Assembly (NCBI RefSeq): GCF_024166365.1
Contig: NC_064820.1
Span: 58,505,501-58,569,500 of the forward strand
Direction of reading: 5' to 3'
DNA: 64,000 nt
Origin: Elephas maximus indicus
Lineage: Eukaryota; Chordata; Mammalia; Proboscidea; Elephantidae
Both the position numbers and the translations under genes were made by a program. This document shows positions 54,824-64,000 of this stretch, in pieces; the stretch's first letter is position 1; each line of letters begins with the position of its first letter. Below the pieces are notes generated by a model that had not been told where the DNA came from, searched no databases, and was given only the letters and a program-made list of their open reading frames with translations.

Positions 54824-55445
54824 GATTTATAGAACACAGAAGGGTCAAGAGAAAAAGAACAGAGATGGGGGAAGCAAAACCCTGTGCTCAAAACAACATC
54901 TCTAAGAGCAGCTAATGACAACAGCAAAACACAACGAAGCTAAGAAAATCTGAGAGGCCCCCAACATGTGCAGCCAGTCCTGGAGTGCATACAGTCTTGC
55001 ACTTGCCCAGCCCAACACAGCTGCTGCAAAAGCCATCCAAACCAAACACACTCTCCATGCAGCAGACTCAACAGAACAAAAACCAACACCCAGAAATAAA
55101 TTAGATCATGGAGCTCATCATGTTACACAGCCCACTGTTCTCAAATCCAGGATCCTAAATGCAATAACAAATGATACTATTAACCAGCATATCTGTCTAA
55201 AGCCAAAACCAAATAACTCATTACTATGCACCAGCATGGTTCTCAGAATTTTCCAGGTCAGCCATAAAAAAGAGTTATGAGGCTGTCTTCCCAATTGAAC
55301 TAAATCTCACCCATGTCTAATTGCAGTGTATATAGCTAAATCCTTTATCCCTTCTGCACAGCCAGCTTGCTTCTTAAAGCATATAACCCCCTGGAACTTC
55401 TCAAAGCAGGGAATGTAGCCAGGTTGAAAGGAACATGGAGCCCCG
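54824..55445. other. Unassigned noncoding stretch
   Basis: The 104-codon frame at 54,966-55,280 shows no recognisable similarity. No repeat identified. Confidence 0.35.
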
Positions 55446-55449
55446 AGGC

Positions 55450-55630
55450 AGAACATAAGTGTTTAAGAAATGACTCTGCCACTTGCTAGCTCTATCATCT
55501 CAAGCAAGTCCTTGAGCTTCAGTATTCTTATCTACAAAACAAGACTAAAGACACCCACTACCCTGGAAAAACAGCTGAAAATGCTTTGCAATTGGTAAGA
55601 AGCCATGTGGGTGTTAGTCCATACTGCACA
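55450..55630 (+). mobile_element. MIR fragment
   Basis: It reads 'gactctgccacttgctagctctatcatctcaagcaagtccttgagc', a MIR core with several changes. Confidence 0.6.
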
Positions 55631-55806
55631 TAGCAATAAGCATCTGAGAGATGTTTTTAAGTATGCCTTACTCTCCACCTCCCCATAAAAAATGAAGCTT
55701 TGTCTTTTATAATTTGCATATCTTCCTGATAGTTAAAATCACTTCTGCATATCATGCATTATCTTCATTATTTTCCCAACATCACTGTGCTATACTAAAG
55801 AACTCA

Positions 55807-55948
55807 TAGGATCCTGGGTGGCACAAGAAATTTTGCAATTGGCTGCTGACCTGAAGGTTGGATTCTGAACCCATCCAATGGCTTCAAGGAAGAAAGTCCT
55901 AGCAAACTGCTTCCAGAAAGATAACAACTGATTAGGAGTAGACCCAAC
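55807..55948 (+). mobile_element. AfroSINE copy, diverged and shortened
   Basis: The head (ggatcctgggtggcacaaga) and body are recognisable. The section normally containing cctatggggcagttctac is deleted, and the end is gagtagacccaac. It abuts the L1 5' end. Confidence 0.75.
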
Positions 55949-56615
55949 ATGCCACTATAGACAGAAGCACCATGTCATCCTTCTGCAGCAAAGACCCAAA
56001 AAACTAAGTAAAACACATACAAACATCAATCCTGATACCCCAAGCATCAAATGAAGGGGTAAAGAACTCAGTCAAGCATCAAACGGAATAAGAAACTGAC
56101 AGAGAACAGAGAACGAGGACGGCTATGGAGTAGAGGTTCCCTACCAGCTAACATGGCACAGATTCACCCTCTTGGACTAGAGCCACCAAGAACCGTAGAT
56201 AGGGAGTATGAGAAGGCAACTTCATGGAGCTCCCAACAGGAGACAAAGCACCCTCTCCACACATCACATCCTCTCCCTTCCCTCCTGCCCTTCTGCACAG
56301 CACACCAAGCACTGCACCCCTGAGCAGCACTGGTGCAGACCCCCGAGTCCCTGAATTCCATCTTGCACTCCCCCCGGCCCTGCCCCGCCAGCCCCAGTTT
56401 GTGCTGCAAATGACCCATTCCCACCCCTTCCCACCCCCATAGGACCTGCACTGCTGTACCATAGATGAGCAACTGGCCCTTCTCACCTGGACAAGATTAT
56501 GAGAAGTATCGTGCCCACAGACAAACAAGCAACAAAATATGCCCAGCCCACCTGCCCAGACATAACCAAATAAAACAAAAAAGCAGAACCAAAAAAACAA
56601 GTCTAAAATCAATAA

Positions 56616-57660
56616 ATGAACAAAATAATTCCTAAATGTCCCAGAGACAATATCAAAACATATTTAAAAAAACAGGACAGGACGGCTCCAGTAAGCAACC
56701 AAAATAAAATACCAGACGACTTTCCAGTAGAAGAAAAGGCACTGGAACTGGAACTACCTACTGGGAATTCAAAAGTCAAATATTCAGGGCTCTCCAAGAG
56801 ATTAGGAAAGAGATGAAGGAAAACACAGACAAAAATAAGGAGAAAATAGACAAAATCATGGGAAATACAGACAAAATCAGGGAAAACACAGATAAAGCAA
56901 TGGGAGAATTCAGTAAGGTAATACAGAAATAAAATGTCAAAATAAATAAACACCTAAAAATCATACAAAAACAGCACTTAGAAACCCAAAAGATAAACAA
57001 GACTTCAGAAATGGACAGTGTGATAGAAGGTTTTAGAAGGAAATTTCAAACAATGGAAGACAAGATCAGCAAAATTGAAGACAAATTCCTGGATATGACT
57101 TTGTTTTAGGAACATCAGAGAAAAGAATGAGGAAAACCTGAGAACGGTGTGGGATAAAATCAAGAACAAAATTTGCATATGATCAGAGTTCTAGAACAGG
57201 GGAAGAAAACAGAAAACACAGAGAGGATCATTGAAGATTTGATGACAGAAAACTTCCCCTAATATCCTGAAAGATGAAAAGCTAACTATCTAAGAAGCTC
57301 AATGAACCCTATATAGAATAGACTCCAAAAGAAAGCCACCAACACATATCACAATCACACTCAATTAAACCAAAGACAAAGAAATAATCCTGAGGGCAGA
57401 TCAAGGAAAACAAAAAGTCACATACAAAGGGGAAAAAATAAGACTAAGCTCTGATTACTTGGCAGAAACCATGCAGGCAAAAAAGGCACAGGATGAAGTA
57501 TATAAAACCTTGAAAGAAAAAAAAATGTCAACCAAGAATAATACATCCACAAAAATCTCGCTTAAATATGATGACAAAATCAGGACATTTCCAGATAAAC
57601 AGAAATTACGAGAATAAGTAAAAAGCAAAACAAACTTACAAGAATTACTAAAAAGAGCCC
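56616..57660 (+). pseudogene. L1 ORF1 (RNA-binding protein), broken
   Basis: ORF1 protein binds L1 RNA. The first 66 codons (56,616-56,816) are open, and a repetitive Lys/Asn/Glu-rich section follows, where the coiled coil belongs. The C-terminal domain is recognisable between about 57,345 and 57,650 (VTYKGEKIRLSSDYLAET, then FPDKQKLRE). Stops occur throughout. Confidence 0.75.
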
Positions 57661-58095
57661 TTCGGTTAGAGAAAAAACATCAGGCAACAACCTGAATCTG
57701 GGAAACGGGACAGCATCAGCCAGATTTCAATCTAGATAATGAACTCTCAAGGATAAAACAAAACTAAAAGACTTACAACAGGGAACCAGAGACATCAATC
57801 TGTAAATGACAACAACATTAGAATGAACTGTGTAGGTATAGAACTTTCAAATTTAGAGGAAGTCAAGGTGATATCAAGTAATAAAGGACTGGTTTAAACT
57901 TAGGGAGATACAGGTAAATTTCAAAGTAACCACAAATAAAGTTAATAAACTTACTCATCAAAATAAAGAAGAAAAATATAAAGTCTCAGTAAACACAAAA
58001 TTGAAAAGAAAATCCACAAACAAAATGAATTCAGCAGAGGAGAGTTAAAGGAACAAAGAAAACATCAGCACCACAAAAAAAAAAAGCATTACAAA

Positions 58096-59530
58096 ATGAC
58101 AGCAATAAACTCACACCTATCGATAATCACTCTGAATGTAAATGGCTTAAATGCACCCATAAAGAGACAGAGAGTCACAGAATGGATTTTAAAAAAGACC
58201 CATCAACATGTTCTCTACAAGAGACACACCTTAGAAACAAAGACATAAATATATTAAAAATCAAAGAATGGGAAAAACACATCACGTGAACACCAACTAA
58301 AAAAGAACAATAGTGGCAATACTAATCTCAGATAAAATAGACTTTGAAACAAAATCCACCATAAAAGACAAGGAAGGATATTATAAAATGGTTAAAGGGA
58401 CAATCCACCATGTGGAAATAACTATAATAAACATCTATGTACCCAGTGACAGGGCTCCAAAATACATAAAACAAACTGTAACAGCACTGAAAAGAGAAAT
58501 TTACAGTTCCATAATAATAGTAAGAGAGTTCAAAACACCACTCTCGGTAAAGGACAGAACATCTAGAGAGAAACTCAGCAAAGATACAGAAGATCTAAAA
58601 GCCACAATCGACCAACTTGACCTCAAAGACAAATATAGAACACTCCGCCCAACAGCAGCAAAGCACACGTTCTTTTCCAATGCACGTGGAACATTCTCCA
58701 GAATAGACCACATCTTAGGCCACAAAGCAACCCTCAACAAAAGCAAAAATATTGAGATAATACAAAGCATCTTCTCTGATCACAACACCATAAAAGTAGA
58801 AATTAATAACAGCAAAAGTAAGGGAAAAAATCAAATACATGGAAACTGAATAACACCTTGCTTAAAAAACACTTGGTAATAGAAGAAATCAAAGACAGAA
58901 TTAAAAAATTCCTAGAATCAAATGAGAATGAAAATACATCATACTAAAACCTTTGGAACACAGCAAAAGCAGTGCTCAGAGGTCGATTTATAGCAATAGA
59001 TGCACACACCAAAAAAGAAGAAAGGGACAAAATCAAAACATCAGTTTTACAACTTGCAAAAATAGAAAGAGAACAGCAAAAGAAGCCCACAGCTACCAAA
59101 AGAAAGGAAATCATAAAGACCATAGCAGAAATAAATGAAATAGGGAATAGAAAAACAATAGAAAGAGTGAACAAAACCAAAAGTTGGTTCTTTGAAAGGA
59201 TCAACAAAATCAACAAACCATTGACCAAACTGACAAAAGAAAAACATGGGAGGAAGCAAATAGCCCCAATAAGAAATGAAATAGAGGACATTACAACAGA
59301 TCCAACTGAAATAAAAAGGTCCATAACAGAGTACTATGAAAAATTGTACTCACACAAATTTGAAAACCTAGAGGAAATGAACAAATTTTTAGAAACACAC
59401 TACCTAATGAAAACTAACACAAACAGAAGTCAAGAATCTGAATAGACCCATAACAAGAGAAGAGATTGAAAGATAATTAAAAAAAAAAAAAAAAAAACTC
59501 AACAAAAATAAATCCTGGCCCAGATGGCAT
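58096..59530 (+). pseudogene. L1 ORF2 N-terminal part, broken
   Basis: It starts at ATG 58,096 with the typical opening of the endonuclease (LNVNGLNAPIKR). A stop follows after about 50 codons. 58,313-58,849 holds the rest of the endonuclease in one open frame of 178 codons, ending with SRIDHILGHKA and FSDHN. The GDFN-type catalytic site is replaced by REFKTP. 58,972-59,445 covers the linker before the reverse transcriptase. The frame ends at the RTE junction. Confidence 0.85.
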
Positions 59531-59531
59531 C

Positions 59532-59843
59532 CCCCCAAGCTTATGTCAGTTTGTCATACTGTGGGGGCTTATGGGTTGCTGTTATGCTGGAAGCTATGCC
59601 ACCGGTAGGATCACCCACAGCAGACAGGTTTCAGCTGAGCTTTCAGACTAAGACAGACTAGGAAGAAGGGCCTGGTGTTAGAGAAAGAATTAGCCAGTGA
59701 ATTAGCCAGTGTTATGAAAAGAATTAGCCACTGAAAACCTTACGAATAGCAGTGGAACATTGTCTGATACAGTGCCGGAAGATGAGCCTCTCAGGTTGGA
59801 AGGCACTTAAAAGACTGCTGGAGAAGAGCTGCCTTCTCAAAGT
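59532..59843 (+). mobile_element. RTE LINE 5' end inside the L1
   Basis: RTE 5' UTR sequence (atgtcagtttgtcatactgt, ctggaagctatgccaccggt), beginning right after the L1 CCCAGATGGC. A local duplication of the attagccagtg segment occurs at about 59,690-59,735. It ends abruptly where a reverse-oriented RTE 3' end begins. Confidence 0.85.
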
Positions 59844-60048
59844 AGTTGTTGTGGTTGTTAGGTGCTGCTGAGTCGGTTCCAACTCAGAGTGATCCTATGC
59901 ACCACATAACGAAACGCTGCCTGGTCCTGCTCCATCCTCACAACCATTATGTTTGAGCCATTATTGCATCCACTGTGTCACTCCATCTCATCGAGCGTAT
60001 TCCTCTTTTTCCCTGACCCTCTACTTTACCAAGCATGATCTTCTCCAG
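59844..60048 (-). mobile_element. RTE 3' end, reverse orientation
   Basis: It starts with the ttgttgtggttgttagg end and runs to the gatcttctccaggg segment, so it is the last 200 bases of an RTE read right to left. Confidence 0.85.
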
Positions 60049-60357
60049 GGCATGACAAACCAAGTTATGGTGTTTTCAATCATCTGATATACATGTGAAA
60101 GCTGTACAGTGAATAAAGAAGACCTTAAGAATTGATGCCTTTGAATTATGGTGTTGGCGAAGAATACTGAATATACTATGGACTGCCAGAAGAATAAACA
60201 AATCTGTCTTGGAAGAAGTACAACCAGAATCTTCCTGACAAGCAAGGACGGCAAGACTTCATCATGCCCTGAAGAAGATCATCATGGCACAGGACTGGGC
60301 AGTGTTTAGGTCTGTTTTACATAAGGTGTGTTGAAATTGACTTGATGGCACCTAACA
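60049..60357 (+). mobile_element. RTE 3' end, forward orientation
   Basis: It begins at gttatggtgttttcaatcat, includes agaatactgaatatactatg and the tcttggaagaagtacaacca block, and ends in cacctaacaacaacaac. About 90 bases before the end are deleted near 60,262. With 59,844-60,048 it forms a head-to-head pair. Confidence 0.85.
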
Positions 60358-60553
60358 ACAACAACCACAGATCTTTTTTGTTTCTTGCAGTAGTGTTTTG
60401 AAGTTTATATCCCTGGTTAGATTTATTCTAAATTTCCTCCCCTTCCCCCCAGCAGTAAATGGTATTGCTTTCCAGATTTCCTTTTTGTAGTTCTCTTTAT
60501 TGGTGTATAGGAATCCAACTGATTTTTGTATGTCTATATGAAGAAGTATTATG
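60358..60553 (-). mobile_element. L1 ORF2 segment, reverse orientation (left piece)
   Basis: On the minus strand it reads through the L1 ORF2 region containing acatacaaaaatcagttgga to aacttcaaaacactactgca. It is consecutive with 62,680-63,455, separated by the RTE at 60,554-62,671. Confidence 0.85.
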
Positions 60554-62671
60554 TCAATTCCCAGAGACTTATTTTTCGCCAATGCCTTCAGTGCAGCTTG
60601 GACTTCTTTCTTCAGTATCATTGGTTCCTGATCATATGTTACCTCCTGAAATGTTTGGACATCGACCCACTCTTTTTGCTATAGTGACTCTGTGTATTCC
60701 TTCCATCTTCTCTTGATGCTTCCTATGTCATTTAATATTTTCCCCATGGAATCCTTCACTATTGCAACTCAAGGCTTGAATTTTTTCTTCAGTTCTTTCA
60801 GCTTGAGAAATGCTGAGAATGTTCTTCCCTTTTGGTTTTCTATCTTCAGGACTTTACACATGTCATCATAATACTTTACTTTGTCTTCTCCAGCCACACT
60901 ATGAAATCTTCTGTTCAGTTCTTTCACTTCATCATATTTTCCTTTCACTTTAGCTACTCGACATTCAAGAGCAAGTTTCAGAGTCTATTCTGACATCCAG
61001 TTAGGTCTTTTCTTTCTCTCCTGTCTTTTTAAGGACCTCTTGCTTTCTTCATGTATGATGCCCTTGACGTCATTCCACAACTCATCTGGTCTTCAGTTAT
61101 TAGTGTTCAACATGTCAAATCTATTCTTGAGATGGTCTCTAAATTCAGGTGGGATATACTCAAAGTCATACTTTCGCTCTTGTGGACTTGTTCTAATTTT
61201 CTTCAGTTTCAACTTAAACTTGCATATGAGTAATTGATGGTCAAGGCTCTGGGAATTGATGTAATACCAATTGAGATGCTTCAACAAATGGAGGCTGCGT
61301 TGAAAGTGCTCACTCATCTATGCCAAGAAATTTGAAAGGCAACTACTTGGCAAACCAACTGGAAGAGATCCATATTCATGCCTATTCCCAAGAAAGGTGA
61401 TCGAACCGAAAGAGGAAATTATCTAACAACATCATTGATATCACAGCTAAGCAAAATTTTGCTGAAGATCATTCAAAAGTGGCTGCAGCAATATATCAAC
61501 AGGGAACTGCCAGAAATTCAAGCCCAATTTAGAAGAGGACGTAGAACCAGGGATATCATTGCTGACATCAGGTGGAGCCTGGCTGAAAGCAGAGAATACA
61601 AGAAAGATATCTACCTGTGTTTTATTGACTATGCAAAGACATTCAACTGTGTGGATCATAACAAATTCTGGATAACATTGCGGAGAATGGGTATTCTGGA
61701 ACACTTAATTGTGCTCATGAGGAATCTACATGGATCAAGAGACAGTGGTTCAAACAGAACGAGGGGATACTGCATGGTTTAAAGTCAGGAAAGGTGTGTG
61801 TTGGGGTTGTATCCTTTCACTATACCTATTCAATCTGTATGCTGAGCAATTAATCCATGAAGCTGGACTATATTAAGAAGAACAGGGCTTCAGGATTGGA
61901 GGAAGACTCATTAACAACCTGTGTTATGCAGATGATGCAACTTTGCCTGCTGAAAGGGAAGAAGACTTGAAACACTTATTGATGAAGATCAAAGACCACA
62001 GTCTTCAGTACGGATTACACCTCAATGTAAAGAAAACAAAAATCCTCACAACTGGACCAATAAGCAACATCATGATAAACAGAGAAAAGATTGAGGTTGT
62101 CAAGGATTTCATTTTATTTGGATCCACAATCAACACCCATGGAAACAGCAGTCAAGAAATCAAAAGATGCATTGCATTGGGCAAATCAGCTGCAAAAGAC
62201 CTCTTTAAAGCATAAAGAAGCAAAGATGTCACCTTGAGGACTAAGGTGCACCTGATCCAAGCCATGGTGTTTTTGATTGCCACATATGTATGTGAAAGCT
62301 GGACAATGAATAAGGAAGGCTGAAGAATTGATACCTTTGAATTATGGTGTTGGCTAAGAATATTGAATATACCACGGACTGACAAAAGAATGAACAAATC
62401 TGTGTTGGAAGAAGTACAACCAGAATGCTCCTTAGAAGGCAAGGATGGCAAGACTATGTCTCACATACTTTGGACATGTTATCAGGAGAAATCAGTCCCT
62501 GGAGAAGGACATCATGCTTGGTAAAATAGAGGGCCAGGGAAAAAGAAGAAGACCCTTGATGGGCTCAAGCATAGCAACAATTTCAAGGATGGCACAGGAC
62601 CAGACAGTGTTTCATTCTGTTGTGCATAGGGTCACTATGAGTCGGAATCCACTTAACGGCATCTAACAACA
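60554..62671 (+). mobile_element. RTE LINE with inverted 5' segment (twin-priming structure)
   Basis: 60,554-61,243 is RTE sequence in the minus orientation (end of endonuclease, SDHQLL-type region at its right edge, to the start of the reverse transcriptase at its left edge). 61,245-62,671 continues in the plus orientation from exactly where the inverted piece stops: ctgggaattga is present at both break ends. The 3' end is the usual catctaacaacaacaac. It splits a reverse-oriented L1. Confidence 0.92.
61378..62460 (+). pseudogene. RTE reverse transcriptase, relatively well preserved
   Basis: The open piece 61,378-61,782 covers fingers and palm motifs (PIPKKGD, KWLQQYINRELPE, LCFIDYAKTFNCVDHNKFW). 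The catalytic Tyr-Ala-Asp-Asp codons are intact at 61,925-61,936. 61,943-62,215 (SNIMINREKIEVVKDFI) is the thumb side. Frame changes near 61,740-61,920 and 62,215 inactivate it. Confidence 0.88.
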
Positions 62672-62679
62672 ACAACATC

Positions 62680-63455
62680 TTATATCCTGCTACTCTGCTG
62701 AATCTTTCTATTAGTTCTGGTAGTTTCTTGTGGATTCTTTTGGGTTCTGTATGTATAGTACCATATCATTTGCAAATAGGGATAGTTTTACTTCTTCCTT
62801 ACTAATTTGGATACTCTTTATTTCTTTTTCTTGCCTTATTGCTCTAGCTAGGGCTTCCAGCACTATGTTAAGTAGGAGCGGTGATAAAGAGCATCTTTTT
62901 CTTGTTCCTGTTCTCAGGGGGTATGTTTTCAGCCTCTCTCCACTGAGAATGATGTTGGCCATTGGTTTTGTATAGATGCCCTTTATTATATTGAGGAATT
63001 TCCCTTCTATATCTGTTTTATTGAGAGTTTTTATCAGGAATGGGTGGTGGACCTTATCAAATGCCTTTTCTGCATCGATTGAGATGAACATGTGATTCTT
63101 TTGTTTTATTTATGTGGTGGCTTACATGGATTGATTTTCTAACGTTGAACCATTCTTGCATACCTGGTATGAATCCCACTTGTTCATGATATATAATTTT
63201 TTTGATACGATGCTGAATTCTATTGGCTAGAATTTTGTGGAGAATTTTTGCATCTGTATTCATGAGGAATACTGGTGTGTAATTTTCTTTTTTTGTGGTG
63301 TCTTTGGCTGCTTTTGGTATAGGGTTATGCTGTCTTCATAGAATAAATCTGGAAGTATTTCTTCCTTTTCTATGTTCTGAAATAGTTAGAGTAGTACTGG
63401 TGCAAGTTCTTCTCTGAGTGTCTGGTAGAATTCCCCAGTGAAGCCATCTGTTGTT
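62680..63455 (-). mobile_element. L1 ORF2 segment, reverse orientation (right piece)
   Basis: The minus strand starts at CAGATGGCTTCACTGGGG and reads through the L1 reverse transcriptase. 63,057-63,263 gives [20 protein letters not shown]. 62,711-63,091 gives a 126-codon frame with [13 protein letters not shown] and FANDMVLYI (Asn replaces the first catalytic Asp of the usual FADD). It is the part of ORF2 missing from the L1 at 55,949-59,530. Confidence 0.88.
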
Positions 63456-64000
63456 GTTGATATGAGGTGTTGCCAAGTCAGTTCTGACTCATAGCAACCC
63501 TATGTACAACATAACGAAGCACTGTCTGGTCCTGTGCCATCCTCACAAGTGTTATTCTTGAGACCATTGTTGTAGCCACTGTGCTAATACATCTCATCAA
63601 GGATCTTCCCCTTTTTCCCTGATCTTCTGATTTACCAAGCATGATTTCCTCCAGGGACTGATCCCCCCGATAACATATCCAAAGTATATGAGACGAAGTC
63701 TCGCCATCCTTGCTTCTAAGGAGCATTTTGGCTGTACTTCTTTCAAGACAGATTTGTTCATTCTTCTGGCAGTCCATGGTATAATCAATATTCTTCACCA
63801 ACAACATAATTCAAAGGCATCAATTCTTCTTAAGGTCTTCTTTATTCACTGTACAGCTTTTGCATGCATATTAGGCGATTGAAAACGCCATAGCTTGGGT
63901 CAGGCGCACCATAGTTCTTAACGTGACATCTTTGCTTCTTTGCTTCTTTAAAGAGGTCTTTTGCTGTAGATTTGCCCAATGATTTCTTGACTGCTGTAGA
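63456..64000 (-). mobile_element. RTE LINE 3' part, continuing beyond the window
   Basis: It begins at the ttgttgttgatatgagg end right next to the L1 gccatctg and runs to the window edge. Pieces such as 63,478-63,807 translate the C-terminal part of the RTE protein. Its upstream end is outside the window. Confidence 0.9.

Larger units (their letters stand above)
55949..59530 (+). mobile_element. L1 LINE, 5' part (5' UTR, ORF1, start of ORF2)
   Basis: The 5' UTR spans about 55,949-56,615 and includes a C-rich block at 56,265-56,460, in keeping with the internal promoter region of L1s. ORF1 and ORF2 follow. The element stops at the sequence CCCAGATGGC, inside ORF2, where an RTE begins. The part of ORF2 that should follow appears in reverse orientation at 63,455-62,680 and 60,545-60,358. 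Confidence 0.9.

Noticed and set aside
56148..56612. 154-codon open frame on the minus strand
   Set aside because: It lies antisense to the C-rich 5' UTR of the L1 and has no recognisable domain.
1..64000. CRISPR arrays, bacterial-type operons or a new defence system
   Set aside because: The spliced gene, SINE/LINE content and lack of compact gene arrays are those of a mammalian chromosome; no regularly spaced repeat array exists apart from the simple ATCC repeat.

Overview
The window is nuclear DNA from a placental mammal, most likely an afrotherian and probably an elephant or close relative. Two lines of evidence support this. First, there is one intact protein-coding gene, the three-exon ESM1 (endocan) gene on the minus strand. 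Second, the repeat content is dominated by AfroSINE-type tRNA-headed SINEs and by BovB-like RTE LINEs that share their 3' ends with those SINEs; this combination is known from Afrotheria. The species call is an inference from repeat families and cannot be proved from this window alone.

Layout. 1-6.3 kb: intergenic DNA with five AfroSINEs, an RTE 3' end, an ATCC microsatellite and old repeats. About 6.3-14.65 kb: ESM1, reading right to left, with TATA box near 14,678, exon 1 at 14,265-14,565, exon 2 at 10,844-10,996, exon 3 at 7,764-7,864, and a long 3' UTR ending near 6,325. Intron 1 carries a large imperfect inverted repeat. 14.7-24.9 kb: upstream intergenic DNA with MIRs, an LTR-like block, RTE fragments and a small Tigger-like DNA transposon. 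24.9-28.1 kb: a near full-length decayed RTE. 28.35-32.8 kb: a 5'-truncated L1. 32.8-45.4 kb: mostly unique intergenic DNA with scattered SINEs, a second Tigger-like copy, a dimeric AfroSINE with perfect target-site duplications and an RTE with a duplicated 3' junction. 45.6-50.8 kb: a cluster of an L1 remnant, an L1 3' end, an RTE with an uninterrupted endonuclease reading frame, and an antisense gammaretrovirus-like (class I) ERV remnant. 51.2-55.9 kb: SINEs, two of them with tRNA-Gly-derived heads. 55.9-64 kb: a nested block in which one L1 appears to be split into oppositely oriented halves by RTE insertion and inversion, with a second RTE inside it showing the 5' inversion typical of twin priming.

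Gene function. ESM1 is the only gene and does not form an operon-like group with anything here. The neighbour expected from mammalian synteny (GZMK, upstream of ESM1) was not found. All other long reading frames belong to decayed transposable elements or are chance frames. I found no CRISPR array, RNA gene or novel multi-gene system; the points of interest are structural (inverted repeat, twin-primed and inverted elements, composite SINEs) and a few endocan residue changes.
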